The notes under the pieces were generated by a model. That model worked only from the letters and a program-made list of their open reading frames with translations. It ran no database searches and was not told the DNA's origin. Below, in pieces: positions 36,342 through 44,519 of a stretch of DNA of 64,000 nucleotides. The position numbers and the translations under genes are program-made. Position 1 is the stretch's first letter, and each line of letters begins with the position of its first letter. Origin of the DNA: Streptomyces sp. SS1-1 (GTDB taxonomy: Bacteria > Actinomycetota > Actinomycetes > Streptomycetales > Streptomycetaceae); the NCBI RefSeq assembly GCF_008973465.1, contig NZ_WBXN01000004.1:6984501-7048500 (forward strand). Reading direction: 5' to 3'.

Positions 36342-36782
36342 ATGGCGACCGAATCGCAGGACGGCGGCAAGAAGCCGTCGATGGAACAGACACAGGAGTG
36401 GGGGGCCCGCTTCGACGGGGGGTTCGGCGATGTGACGCGTGCGCGTCTGGGCGCGGAGGAGTATCTGAAGACGCTCGCGCGGGCCTCGCCCCCCGCGACC
36501 CCGGAGTACCGGGACGACATCCTGCTGGTGGTGAGCGAGCTCGTCTCCAACGCCATCCAGTACGCGCCGGGACCCATAGAACTGACCATGCGCAAGGCGT
36601 TCGACGGCGTCCATGTGACGCTCGGCGACACCAGCACCACCCCGCCGGCGCCGCGCCCCTTCCACCCCGGGACGGGCAAGGGCGGAGGCATCGGCTGGTA
36701 TCTCATCCACACGCTGTGCGACCAGGTCAGCGTGGTGGTGCGCGAGGACGGCAAGGACGTCCACGCCTTCCTGCCCTGGTGA
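36342..36782 (+). CDS. RsbW-like anti-sigma/serine kinase ATPase
   Basis: 146 residues. GHKL ATPase fold of the RsbW type: LVVSELVSNAIQYAPG (N box, Asn for Mg-ATP), LGDTSTTPPAP in place of the usual D-x-G-x loop, and GIGWYLIHTLCDQVSVV (G2 box). Such proteins bind a SigB-type sigma factor or phosphorylate a STAS antagonist. GAAGG precedes the ATG at 36342. It is convergent with a second ATPase gene, close to two SigB-type sigma genes, which suggests partner switching here. Confidence 0.8.
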   Translation: MATESQDGGKKPSMEQTQEWGARFDGGFGDVTRARLGAEEYLKTLARASPPATPEYRDDILLVVSELVSNAIQYAPGPIELTMRKAFDGVHVTLGDTSTTPPAPRPFHPGTGKGGGIGWYLIHTLCDQVSVVVREDGKDVHAFLPW

Positions 36783-36791
36783 GCCGGGCCG

Positions 36792-36840
36792 CGTGACCGT
36801 CCCGAAGGAGGGCCGCCGGGCGGCGGGACGGACGGTCACG
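36792..36840. terminator. Hairpin between convergent ATPase genes
   Basis: CGTGACCGTCC (36792-36802) pairs exactly with GGACGGTCACG (36830-36840). The right arm overlaps the stop of the leftward gene. The 11-bp stem encloses a GC-rich region able to fold further. Confidence 0.7.
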
Positions 36841-37270
36841 TCAGCGGTGCCAGGACGCTGACCGTCTTCCCTCCCTCACGACGGCGGTCGATCCGGATCT
36901 CCCGCGCCAGCCGGATGATCAGCGGCCAGCCGTATCCACTGCCCTCATGCGTCTGCGGCAGCGTGCCCGGCCCGAAGGCCGCCGACGGCACGGTGTCGCT
37001 GTAGTCGTGCACCCGCATCCGAAGACCCCCGGGTTCCACGGCGACCTCGAACCCGGCGAGGCCGTCGCCGTGCTGGATCGCGTTGGTGACCAGCTCCGAC
37101 ACCACCAGCATCAGGTCCATGACGGCGCGCTCGTCCACGGGGGACGTACGCGCGTGCTCCTCGACGACCGACTTCACGAAGCCGCGTGCCGAGGCCGCGC
37201 TGCCGATCTCCGCCGGCCGGAAACGCAGCGTGCCGCCGTTCCCGGCCGGCCGGTGCTCCGCCGGCCTCAC
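36836..37270 (-). CDS. RsbW-like anti-sigma ATPase
   Basis: 144 residues, GTG start at 37270. GHKL landmarks: LMLVVSELVTNAIQHGDG (N box), RVHDYSDTVP (G1 region) and EGSGYGWPLIIRLAREIRID (G2 box). Like its convergent neighbour it is a stand-alone kinase/anti-sigma candidate, with no membrane or sensor domain. It is encoded upstream of a PRC-barrel gene and a SigB-type sigma gene reading the same way. Confidence 0.8.
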   Translation of the reverse strand: MRPAEHRPAGNGGTLRFRPAEIGSAASARGFVKSVVEEHARTSPVDERAVMDLMLVVSELVTNAIQHGDGLAGFEVAVEPGGLRMRVHDYSDTVPSAAFGPGTLPQTHEGSGYGWPLIIRLAREIRIDRRREGGKTVSVLAPLT

Positions 37271-37417
37271 GATCGCCCGCCCGTGGTGCGCGCCCCGCCC
37301 CTGACCTGCGGGGCCTTCCGGGCGCGCACCCGGCGCCGCGCGGCTGTGGTCACGTGGGCATCCTCCGGACAGGGTCGTCGCGTGCTCCTCGTCCTGTTCC
37401 CGTGCATGACCACCCCG

Positions 37418-37789
37418 CTACCCCGAAGTCCGGGAAGCATGGGACAGCGTCGCGTAATACGCGCCGACGGCGGCCAGATAGCCGGGATCACGGGTCTCGC
37501 GGTCCGTCTCGAACCGGGGAGCGTCCTTCGCCTCCGCGCGGGTGCACGCCACCGTGACGGTCCGCGCCCGCTCGTCGACGCCGGTCACCGTGCCCGCGGG
37601 AACCAGCAGGCTCCGGCCGAACACCCAGGCGCCCGTGTCGACGATCAGATGGCGCCGGCCGGGGTCGTCGGCCTGCCGGTCGACATGCCCGATGATCCCG
37701 TCGGTCGCCTCGACCCTGAACCCGGTGAGCGCGAGCCCTTCCCGGTGCCCGCTGCCGGGCGGGTAGGACCAGATTCCGTCGGTGCCCAC
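37418..37789 (-). CDS. PRC-barrel domain protein
   Basis: 123 residues. The central GFRVEATDGIIGHVDRQADDPGRRHLIVDTGAWVFGRSLLVPAGTVTGVD matches the PRC-barrel beta fold found in stress-related actinobacterial proteins and in RimM. The C-terminus (AVGAYYATLSH) is helical. It is encoded with DUF5133 and sigma-factor genes on the same strand with short gaps, so it is probably a general-stress operon member. Molecular function unknown. Confidence 0.75.
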   Translation of the reverse strand: MGTDGIWSYPPGSGHREGLALTGFRVEATDGIIGHVDRQADDPGRRHLIVDTGAWVFGRSLLVPAGTVTGVDERARTVTVACTRAEAKDAPRFETDRETRDPGYLAAVGAYYATLSHASRTSG

Positions 37790-37828
37790 ATGGCTCCCTT
37801 CGTTCGTGTTCGTCCGTGCGATACGGGG

Positions 37829-38068
37829 CTACACGGCTGCCGCCGTACCGCGCGCCGCGACCTCGTCCAGCGAGGCCGCGAGCAGATGGCGTGCCCTCTC
37901 CAGGGCCTGTCCCACCTCGCGGGTCCCGGTCGACACGCACAGCGTGTACGCCAGGTCCTGGGCCCGGACATCACGCCGGCCCTGGACCTCACCGGGCTCC
38001 TTCCGCGCCACGAGCGCCTCGTACTCGTCGACGAGCCGGCGCAGCAGCGTCGGGTGGGGCGTCAGCAT
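37829..38068 (-). CDS. DUF5133 small protein
   Basis: 79 residues from the ATG at 38068, preceded by GAGGAG at good spacing; MLTPHPTLLRRLVDEYEALVA is the usual start of the DUF5133 family. A longer form from 38122 would overlap the sigma gene stop by 4 bp and is possible. The protein is helical (DLAYTLCVSTGTREVGQALERARHLLAASL). The family is specific to Streptomyces relatives and often sits by stress regulators. Function unknown. Confidence 0.75.
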   Translation of the reverse strand: MLTPHPTLLRRLVDEYEALVARKEPGEVQGRRDVRAQDLAYTLCVSTGTREVGQALERARHLLAASLDEVAARGTAAAV

Positions 38069-38118
38069 CGGGGTGCGCTCCTCGGAGGACGTCGTCGTAC
38101 GGGGGAGGGGAGCGGGCC

Positions 38119-38979
38119 TCATCCGGCCCGGCCTCCGCCGCGGCGCTCAGGCCGGGCGTCCTGGTCGAGCACCTCGGCCCGCACCTTCGCGCAGCACCGG
38201 CTGATCAGCCGGGAGACGTGCATCTGGGAGATCCCCAGCTGGTCGGCTATGCGGCTCTGGGTCATGTCCTCGAAGAACCGCATGTAGAGGATGGTGCGCT
38301 CGCGCTCCGGGAGGCGGCGCAGCCCTTCCTTCGCCGCCTCCCGGTCGATGACCACGTCGTACGCCTCCTCGACGCCGCCGATCGTGTCGGCGAGGCTGAA
38401 GCCGTCGTCGCTCGCGGACATCTCGGCGTCCAGGGAGAGCGTGCTGTAGCTCTCCAGGGCCTCCAGGCCGGCGTTGACCTCGTCCTCGGTGAGCCCGGTG
38501 TGGGCGGCGATCTCCGCGACGGACGCGGTGGCCCCCGACCCGGATTCGGTCAGCTCACGGCGCGCGATGCGCACCTTGTTGCGCAGCTCCTGGACGCGGC
38601 GGGGCACCCGCAGGGCCCACATCCGGTCGCGGAAGTGCCGCTTGATCTCCCCGGTGATGGTGGGGACGGCGTAGCTCTCGAAGGCGCCCCGGCCGGGCTC
38701 GTACCGGTCGATCGCCTTGACCAGGCCGAGCGCGGCGACCTGGCGCAGGTCCTCCAGCGACTCCCCGCGGTTGCGGAAGCGGCCGGCGATGCGGTGGGCC
38801 ATGGGCAGCCAGGCCCGGGTCAGCTCGTCGCGGAGCGCGTTCCGCTCGGGTCCGTCCGGCAGCTCGGCCAGACGGACGAAGCCGCTCGCGGTGTCGGGGG
38901 CGTCGTCGTGGACGCGCCCGCCGGAGACACGGGGGCGGGTGGGGAGGTCGGAACCATGTGCGGACGTTTCAACCAGCAT
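38119..38979 (-). CDS. SigB/SigF/SigG-family RNA polymerase sigma factor
   Basis: 286 residues. Region 2 (FRNRGESLEDLRQVAALGLVKAIDRYEPGRGAFESYAVPTITGEIKRHFRD), region 3 (VPRRVQELRNKVRIARRELTE) and region 4 HTH (RTILYMRFFEDMTQSRIADQLGISQMHVSRLISR) are all present, so it should be active. GGAG lies about 9 nt before the ATG. It is divergent from a second sigma factor of the same family across 400 bp. Nearby RsbW-like ATPases are candidate anti-sigmas and STAS proteins candidate antagonists. Which S. coelicolor paralogue it matches (SigB, F, G, H, I, K, L, M or N) cannot be fixed here. Confidence 0.9.
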   Translation of the reverse strand: MLVETSAHGSDLPTRPRVSGGRVHDDAPDTASGFVRLAELPDGPERNALRDELTRAWLPMAHRIAGRFRNRGESLEDLRQVAALGLVKAIDRYEPGRGAFESYAVPTITGEIKRHFRDRMWALRVPRRVQELRNKVRIARRELTESGSGATASVAEIAAHTGLTEDEVNAGLEALESYSTLSLDAEMSASDDGFSLADTIGGVEEAYDVVIDREAAKEGLRRLPERERTILYMRFFEDMTQSRIADQLGISQMHVSRLISRCCAKVRAEVLDQDARPERRGGGRAG

Positions 38980-39379
38980 GAAGACAGCTCCTGAACGGCG
39001 TTCTCAGGGATGTGCGTGTGGAAACGGTGCACGGGGCACGGTGGCCCCGGAGCGGCTCACGTCGTTCGCACCGGCGCGCCTCTGGTCCGAAGCACGAATC
39101 CCCGCATGCCCCGGGTCATGGGGTGCAAACAGCGCACACGCAGAAGAAGCGGAGGGAAATCTTCGGGCCGGCCCGCCGGGGTCCCCGGACTTCCGGCCGG
39201 ACCGGCGGGATCCCCGGGAGCGTGCGCACCGTATGGTGGATGCATCCGGACGCGGCTTCCGGCAGGAAGTCGGTACGTTCGAAAAAGTTCCTCGAAGTTC
39301 TTCGGTTTCCGTGGGATTGACCCTCGGAATCGGGGGCATCCGGGGGGACGACAACAGGTTCCGGCATCGGGAGGGCGGC
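38980..39379. promoter_or_regulatory. 400-bp divergent sigma-factor intergenic region with phased GTTC repeats
   Basis: No convincing gene; frames crossing it lack family signal. GTTC occurs at 39277-39280, 39287-39290 and 39297-39300, exactly one helical turn apart in an A/T-richer island, about 80 bp before the rightward sigma start. I could not assign a SigB-type GTTT...GGGTA promoter with confidence for either gene. Confidence 0.4.
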
Positions 39380-40252
39380 ATGGCAGCCGTGACGGTGGCG
39401 CAGGCAACGGCCACGGCACAGGAGAAGGACGCGACGGAGGCGGCGCTGCCGCTGATCGAGGACCCGTCGCGGGTGAAGCCCCAGGACGCACGCGAGCTGT
39501 CGCGTCAGTTCTTCGACCGACTGGACATGCTGGAAGAGGGCACGCACGAATACCAGTACGTACGCAACACCCTGATCGAGATGAACCTGTCCCTCGTGCG
39601 GTACGCGGCTTCCCGCTTCCGTGCCCGCGGGGACTCGCTGGAGGACATCGTCCAGGTCGGCACGATCGGTCTGATCAAGGCCATCGACCGATTCGAGATC
39701 TCCCGCGAGGTCGAGTTCACGACGTTCGCCGTGCCGTACATCGTCGGTGAGATCAAGCGTTTCTTCCGCGACACGAGCTGGGCGGTGCACGTGCCGCGCC
39801 GTCTGCAGGAGGCGCGTGTGGAGCTGGCCAAGGCCACCGAGGAGCTCAGCTCCCGGCTCGGCCGGACGCCGACCACGCGTGAGCTGTCCGAGCTGATGTC
39901 GCTGTCGGAGGAAGAGGTCATCGAGGCCCGCAAGGCCTCCAACTGCTACCAGTCGGCCTCGCTCGACGCCGCCGTCAACGGTGACGCCGAAAGCGGCGAG
40001 TCGGTCCTCGCGGACCTCCTCGGCGAGGAGGACCCGTCGCTGGAGCTGGTAGAGGACTTCCACTCGCTCGCCCCGCTCATCGCGGGGCTGGACGACCGGG
40101 AGCGCAAGATCATCCACCTGCGCTTCGTGGAGGAGCTGACCCAGTCGCAGATCGCCGAGCAGATCGGCGTCTCGCAGATGCACGTCTCGCGGCTCATCAG
40201 CCGCATCATCAAGCAGTTGCGGGTCGGACTGCTTGAGCCCGGGGTCGCCTGA
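39380..40252 (+). CDS. SigB/SigF/SigG-family RNA polymerase sigma factor
   Basis: 290 residues from the ATG at 39380, after GGGAGGGCGGC. Region 2 (FRARGDSLEDIVQVGTIGLIKAIDRFEISREVEFTTFAVPYIVGEIKRFFRD), region 3 (VPRRLQEARVELAKATEEL) and region 4 (RKIIHLRFVEELTQSQIAEQIGVSQMHVSRLISRIIKQL) are complete. It is a clear paralogue of the divergent sigma gene. These sigma factors direct general-stress, osmotic and developmental genes and are held by RsbW-like anti-sigmas. A strong hairpin follows the stop. Confidence 0.9.
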   Translation: MAAVTVAQATATAQEKDATEAALPLIEDPSRVKPQDARELSRQFFDRLDMLEEGTHEYQYVRNTLIEMNLSLVRYAASRFRARGDSLEDIVQVGTIGLIKAIDRFEISREVEFTTFAVPYIVGEIKRFFRDTSWAVHVPRRLQEARVELAKATEELSSRLGRTPTTRELSELMSLSEEEVIEARKASNCYQSASLDAAVNGDAESGESVLADLLGEEDPSLELVEDFHSLAPLIAGLDDRERKIIHLRFVEELTQSQIAEQIGVSQMHVSRLISRIIKQLRVGLLEPGVA

Positions 40253-40284
40253 CCTTCGGGCGGAGGGATGTCGTAGGGAGCAGC

Positions 40285-40323
40285 ACGGGTGGGCCGTGGC
40301 CGCGAGGCCGGCGGCCCACCCGT
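40285..40323. terminator. Hairpin terminator after sigma gene
   Basis: ACGGGTGGGCCG (40285-40296) pairs with CGGCCCACCCGT (40312-40323), with a smaller GGCC/GGCC stem inside. It lies between two convergent stops and likely ends both transcripts. Confidence 0.85.
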
Positions 40324-40333
40324 ATGTGCGGGG

Positions 40334-40801
40334 TCAGGCACCGCCCGCCGGGTGCGGGTAGGGCCCCAGCAGCGGGATCACCGCCGTGACGCGCTTGCCG
40401 CCGGCGGGCAGGTCCGCCACCTCCACCTCGCAGGCCAGCCGGCACACGATCGGCCACCCCCGGCCACCGCACCGGTGCCGGTCCCCGCGGTCGAGGGAGT
40501 CCAGCGTCACCGGCCGCCGCCGCTCCCGGTCGCACACGGACAGGTAGAGGTTCTCGCCGACGACCTCCACGTCGAAGTCGGTGACCCCGCCGCCGTGCAG
40601 CATCGCGTTGGTCGTCAGCTCCGAGGCGACGAGCAGCGCGTCCGACAGTGTGTCGGGGGTGTACGGGGCGCCCTGGCCGGCCGGCCGCTGGGCGAGGGCG
40701 CGCCGTACGGCTCCCCGCGCCTCGGCCGGGTTGAGCGGACCGTGGTGCGGGTGGTCCCCGGCCGGGCCGGTGGTGCCACCGGCTCCTTGTTCCTGACTCA
40801 T
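40334..40801 (-). CDS. RsbW-like anti-sigma ATPase
   Basis: 155 residues. GHKL motifs: ALLVASELTTNAMLHGGG (N box), VCDRERRRPVTLDSLDRG and CGGRGWPIVCRLACEVEVADL (G2 box; second Gly and basic residues present). It has a proline/glycine-rich N-terminal 40 residues. The third stand-alone ATPase of this type within 5 kb, divergent from the BldG-like STAS gene, so antagonist and kinase may be a pair. Confidence 0.8.
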   Translation of the reverse strand: MSQEQGAGGTTGPAGDHPHHGPLNPAEARGAVRRALAQRPAGQGAPYTPDTLSDALLVASELTTNAMLHGGGVTDFDVEVVGENLYLSVCDRERRRPVTLDSLDRGDRHRCGGRGWPIVCRLACEVEVADLPAGGKRVTAVIPLLGPYPHPAGGA

Positions 40802-41138
40802 CCTGTCGCTCCCCTGATGGGAGGGCGGAGAACGGGGCCGCCGGGCTGTCCGGGCCGGACGGGCGGAACCGTTCCTTCCTCCTCCACGATCTGTGACGTT
40901 CCCTCCCTTTTCGCGTGACCAGACGATCGCGGGTCAAACCGGTCCAGGCCCACGTTCGCGCAGGTCGGGCCATCCGGGTGAGCCGGCGGGGAGCACCTCG
41001 GATGAGGTCCGTGTACGGGGAGGATCCGGGGGTAGACGGCCGAGCGGAACGCGTCGACGGGTCTTCGCCGTTCCGTGATGCATCGAATCGGTGGGCCGGG
41101 GCACCCGTCCCGACCGCCAATGCCTGTGGGAGGTACTT
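40802..41138. other. Divergent intergenic region, no gene seen
   Basis: 337 bp between the leftward ATPase and the rightward STAS gene. It should hold both promoters, but no reliable -35/-10 or operator could be named. Confidence 0.4.
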
Positions 41139-41537
41139 GTGTCCATTGCCCAGAATCCCTTGTCGATCAAGGTGGAAGTGCCCAGGGAAGATGCCGTGCT
41201 GCTGACGGTGGAGGGCGACCTGGACATGGATACGGCCACCGAGCTGCAGCACCACCTGGCCAACCAGCTCCATCACGGCCGGCGTCACTTCCTGCTCGAC
41301 ATCGCCGGTGTGCCCTTCATGGACTCGTCCGGCATGAACATCGTGCTGCGCGCCTACCAGGAGGTGCGGGAGATCCCCGGCGGTGTGTACGTGATCTCCC
41401 CGACTCCCGCGGTGCGGCGCATCATGGATCTCACCGGGGTCAGCATCACCGTCCCCATCGTGGAGAGCGTGGAGGAGGCGCTGGCCGTGGCGGACTCCGG
41501 CGGCCCCGCGACCCCGGAGCCCCCGGCCGAGGACTGA
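41139..41537 (+). CDS. BldG/RsbV-like anti-anti-sigma (STAS) factor
   Basis: 132 residues from the GTG at 41139, after GGGAGG. STAS fold: LLTVEGDLDMDTATELQHHL, then the phosphorylation loop FMDSSGMNIVL with Ser63/Ser64, then VYVISPTPAVRRIMDLTG. Unphosphorylated, such proteins release sigma factor from an RsbW-type kinase. An acidic proline-rich tail follows. Divergent from an RsbW-like ATPase gene and close to two SigB-type sigmas, it is the likely antagonist in one switch. Confidence 0.86.
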   Translation: MSIAQNPLSIKVEVPREDAVLLTVEGDLDMDTATELQHHLANQLHHGRRHFLLDIAGVPFMDSSGMNIVLRAYQEVREIPGGVYVISPTPAVRRIMDLTGVSITVPIVESVEEALAVADSGGPATPEPPAED

Positions 41538-41594
41538 GCACCGCCCTTCCGGCGGGCCGGTCCGGCCGGGCGCCGTGGCACCCGCAGGCCCAAC

Positions 41595-41612
41595 AGTTGC
41601 CGTTTGACAACT
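41595..41612. promoter_or_regulatory. Inverted repeat overlapping a TTGACA -35-like box
   Basis: AGTTG (41595-41599) and CAACT (41608-41612) form a palindrome that includes TTGACA at 41604-41609, a perfect -35 hexamer. No supported gene starts just downstream on this strand; the leftward marR ends at 41750. It could drive an antisense or small RNA, or be a MarR operator. Confidence 0.35.
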
Positions 41613-41749
41613 ATGGCCGTGAGGCAACAGAGTGTGCGAGTCATAGCGCGGGAGGGGTGTGGGACGTGCCGTTCAGCAACGCGGGTCCGCGCCGCCGTCC
41701 GGTGGCGCGGACCCCGTCCTGCCCCGGCCCCGCGACCGGGAGCCGGACG

Positions 41750-42229
41750 TCAGGCGCTCCGCGCGTCGGACGCCTCGTCGCCCTCGTGGATCTCCGCGCT
41801 CGCCGCGAGGCAGAAGGCCTCCAGGCCCTCCAGCAGCGCGTGCCGCTTCGCGACGGGCATCTGCTCCAGGACGGACTGCAGGGCGGCCTCGCGCCGGTCC
41901 CGCAGCTCGGCCAGGAACGTGCGCCCGCGCCGGCTCAGATGCAGCCGCAGCTCCCGGCGGCTGGCGGTACTGGTCTCCCGCTCGACGAAGCCCACCGCCT
42001 GCAGCCGGTCGCACAGCCGGCTCGTCGACGGCGGGGTGGAGCCGAGCGCCTCCGCGAGCATGCGCAGGTTGATGCCGTCGCTGTGCTCCAGGATGAACAG
42101 CACCCGGATCTGGGAGGCGGACACCGGAGCCGTCGAGGCACGGCCCCACAGGACCTCCAGCAACTCGGCGGCCTCGGAGGTCATGCGTGCCACCTCGTCC
42201 GGCCGCGGATGGGCGTAGGAGGAAGTCAC
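41750..42229 (-). CDS. MarR-family regulator
   Basis: 159 residues, GTG start at 42229 (VTSSYAHPRPDE). Winged helix: SASQIRVLFILEHSDGINLRMLAEALGSTPPSTSRLCDRLQAVGFVERETSTASRRELRLHLSRRG, with long dimer helices around it. Divergent from the PP2C-like gene with 156 bp between, so it probably controls that gene or itself. Ligand unknown. A related MarR lies after the rsb operon. Confidence 0.85.
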   Translation of the reverse strand: MTSSYAHPRPDEVARMTSEAAELLEVLWGRASTAPVSASQIRVLFILEHSDGINLRMLAEALGSTPPSTSRLCDRLQAVGFVERETSTASRRELRLHLSRRGRTFLAELRDRREAALQSVLEQMPVAKRHALLEGLEAFCLAASAEIHEGDEASDARSA

Positions 42230-42385
42230 GGCCCCACTCTCGCAGGCTTGGCGGATGATGTCAGCCCGCGGCTTCGGGCCGTACGTGCAGAACGATAGAT
42301 ACGGACAAGAGGGACCGACGGCGGTTCCCGCGGTGACGCGGGGGCCCGCAGCCGTCACCGTGACGAGGATGGCCGATCCGACATC

Positions 42386-43558
42386 GTGAACAGATTCATG
42401 GCAGCCGAGCGGGCGCTGCGCTCCGCGGCCCCGCACCGGCTCGTGGACGCGGTCCGCGACGTGGTGCGCGCCGAGTACGGTGCGACGTCCGTCGAGCTCT
42501 ACCTGGCCGACTACGCCCTCGTCTCGCTCCAGCGGGTCCGCTCCGCGGACGCCCCGGCCGACTCCGTCCCGGCCCGCGGCGGCGGCGCCGGACGCGCCTT
42601 CGGCGCCCAGGAGCCGTTCGTCGAGAAACTCGCCGGGGGCGAGGCCCGGCTGCACCTGCCGGTGACCGTGCGCGGCGACCGCCTCGGGGTGCTCACCGTC
42701 ACGATGTCCTCCTTCGACCGGGCCGAGCGGGCCCGCGCCGAACTCACCGACATCGCCCAGGTGCTCGGACACGAGATCGTCGTCGCCGACCGGGACACCG
42801 ACCTCTATATGCGGGCCCGGCGCGCCGACCGGCTCACCCTCGCCGCCGAGATGCAGTGGCAGCTCCTCCCCGGACGGTCCTGCGCGGGACCCGAGTACGC
42901 CCTGGGTGCCCAGCTGGAGCCCGCCTACGCCATCTACGGCGACAACTTCGACTGGTCCGCCGACGCCGACCGGCTCATGCTCTACGTCACCAACGGCATG
43001 GGCGAGGGCATCGAGGCGTCCCTGCTGACCAACCTCGGCATCAACGCGCTGCGCAACGCGCGCCGGGCCGGCCTCTCCGTCGAGGACCAGGCCGCCCTCG
43101 CCGACCAGGCCGTCTTCGCCCAGTACCGGGGCGAGGCGTACATCTCCGTCCTGCTCGTCGACCTGGAACTGCGCACCGGACGGCTTCGGGTCGTCGACGC
43201 CGGGTCCCCGCGGATGATGCGGCTGCGCGGCCGCACCGTGACCCCCGTCGACCTGGAGGCGCAGCTCCCGCTCGGCATGTTCGAGGAGACGGACTACGTC
43301 GCGCACGAGGTGGACCTCGCGCCCGGCGACCGGCTCCTGTTCGCCAGCGACGGCGTCTACGCCGTCTGCGCCCCCGGCGGCGAGGAGTACGGGGAGCGCG
43401 CCCTGGCCCGCGCCATCGTCTCCACCAGCCTGCTGCCCGCCGCCGAGGTGCCCCGGGCCGTCCTGCGCGAACTGGCCGGACACCGCGGCGGGACCGAGCC
43501 CGCCGACGACGCGCTCGTGGTGTGCCTCGACTGGTTCGGGCCGCCCGAGGTGCCCTGA
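42386..43558 (+). CDS. PP2C (SpoIIE/RsbU)-like phosphatase with altered metal site
   Basis: 390 residues, GTG start after GAGGATGG; an ATG 12 bases later is possible. A GAF-like N-terminal domain (about 10-140) is followed by a SpoIIE-type domain (about 160-385). The first metal ligand Asp186 is kept in YGDNFDW and the late Asp pair in ADDALVV is present. The second motif, normally GDVxGHG or SDGMGNG, reads TNGMGEG, so Asn203 replaces a metal-binding Asp. It may be weakly active or a pseudophosphatase acting by binding. The same direction and 61-bp gap to the RsbR-like gene suggest joint expression. Confidence 0.83.
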   Translation: MNRFMAAERALRSAAPHRLVDAVRDVVRAEYGATSVELYLADYALVSLQRVRSADAPADSVPARGGGAGRAFGAQEPFVEKLAGGEARLHLPVTVRGDRLGVLTVTMSSFDRAERARAELTDIAQVLGHEIVVADRDTDLYMRARRADRLTLAAEMQWQLLPGRSCAGPEYALGAQLEPAYAIYGDNFDWSADADRLMLYVTNGMGEGIEASLLTNLGINALRNARRAGLSVEDQAALADQAVFAQYRGEAYISVLLVDLELRTGRLRVVDAGSPRMMRLRGRTVTPVDLEAQLPLGMFEETDYVAHEVDLAPGDRLLFASDGVYAVCAPGGEEYGERALARAIVSTSLLPAAEVPRAVLRELAGHRGGTEPADDALVVCLDWFGPPEVP

Positions 43559-43619
43559 CCGGGCCGCACGGCTTCCCCGTAGGGTCGGGGCAGCGCACAA
43601 CCAACGAGGAGGGAACTTC

Positions 43620-44519
43620 GTGCCGGAACAGCACACCGCAGAGGACAGGACCGATCCCACGCAGGAGGTGGCCGCCTTCCTGCGGGAGCGACGCGAGCAG
43701 ATCGCCCAGCGCTGGGCGGACGCCGCGGTGTTCCGCACCGTGTTCACCGTCTCCCGGGACGAGGCGGCCGAGGCCGGCCGCGCCGTCGTCGAGGCCCTGG
43801 CCGCGGTCGCCGCGTCCGGACGCATCGAGGACCTGGAGGCCGACGGCTTCGCCGTGGTCCGCGAGCAGCTCGCGCGGACCGCGCACGCCCGCGCCCGGGC
43901 CGGCGCCACCACCGGGCAGATCTCCGCGGAGATGGAGGCGCTGCGCCCGCCCGTCACCGAGCTGCTGCTCGACGAGCTGTCCGGCGCGCCCGCCGACCAC
44001 GTGCGCGAGTGCACCACCGTCCTCGCGGTGCTGATGGGCACCCTGCGGCTGGTCATGCTGGAGACGACGACCGTCGCGGGCCAGGACCTCATCAACCGGC
44101 AGCGGCTGGAGATGCTGGAGATCGCCACGCCCGTGATCAAGCTGTGGGAGGGCATCGTCGCCGTCCCGCTCATCGGCACCCTCGACAGCGCGCGCAGCCA
44201 GGTCGTCATGGAGACCCTGCTGGACGCCATCGTCGAGCAGCACGCGCGCATCGCGATCCTGGACATCACCGGCGTGCCCACCGTCGACTCGCTGGTGGCG
44301 CAGCACCTGATGAAGACCGTCGCGGCGGCCCGTCTCATGGGCGCCGAGTGCATCGTCTCCGGCATCCGCCCCGCCATCGCGCAGACCATCGTCCACCTCG
44401 GCATCGACCTGAGCTCGATCCTGACCCGCGCCAGCCTCGCGGACGCCCTGGCCTACGCCCTCCAGCAGCAGGGCGCGCACATCGTGCCGTCCGCCGGCCC
44501 CGTCGCGGAGCCGCGATGA
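43620..44519 (+). CDS. rsbR: RsbR-like stressosome protein
   Basis: 299 residues, GTG start after GGAGGG. The N-terminal all-helical half (about 15-150, EVAAFLRERREQIAQRWAD...) resembles the RsbRD-type sensory domain. The C-terminal STAS domain (about 170-285) has PLIGTLDSARSQVVMETLLDAI and LDITGVPTVDSLVAQHL, with Ser224 at a phosphorylation site. RsbR and RsbS build the stressosome that holds RsbT until stress. The stop overlaps rsbS by 4 bp, the first of five coupled genes. Confidence 0.88.
   Translation: MPEQHTAEDRTDPTQEVAAFLRERREQIAQRWADAAVFRTVFTVSRDEAAEAGRAVVEALAAVAASGRIEDLEADGFAVVREQLARTAHARARAGATTGQISAEMEALRPPVTELLLDELSGAPADHVRECTTVLAVLMGTLRLVMLETTTVAGQDLINRQRLEMLEIATPVIKLWEGIVAVPLIGTLDSARSQVVMETLLDAIVEQHARIAILDITGVPTVDSLVAQHLMKTVAAARLMGAECIVSGIRPAIAQTIVHLGIDLSSILTRASLADALAYALQQQGAHIVPSAGPVAEPR

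Noticed and set aside
41604..42218. Rightward frame beginning near the TTGACA box
   Set aside because: It overlaps marR in antisense and is Arg/Ser-rich shadow sequence without any domain.
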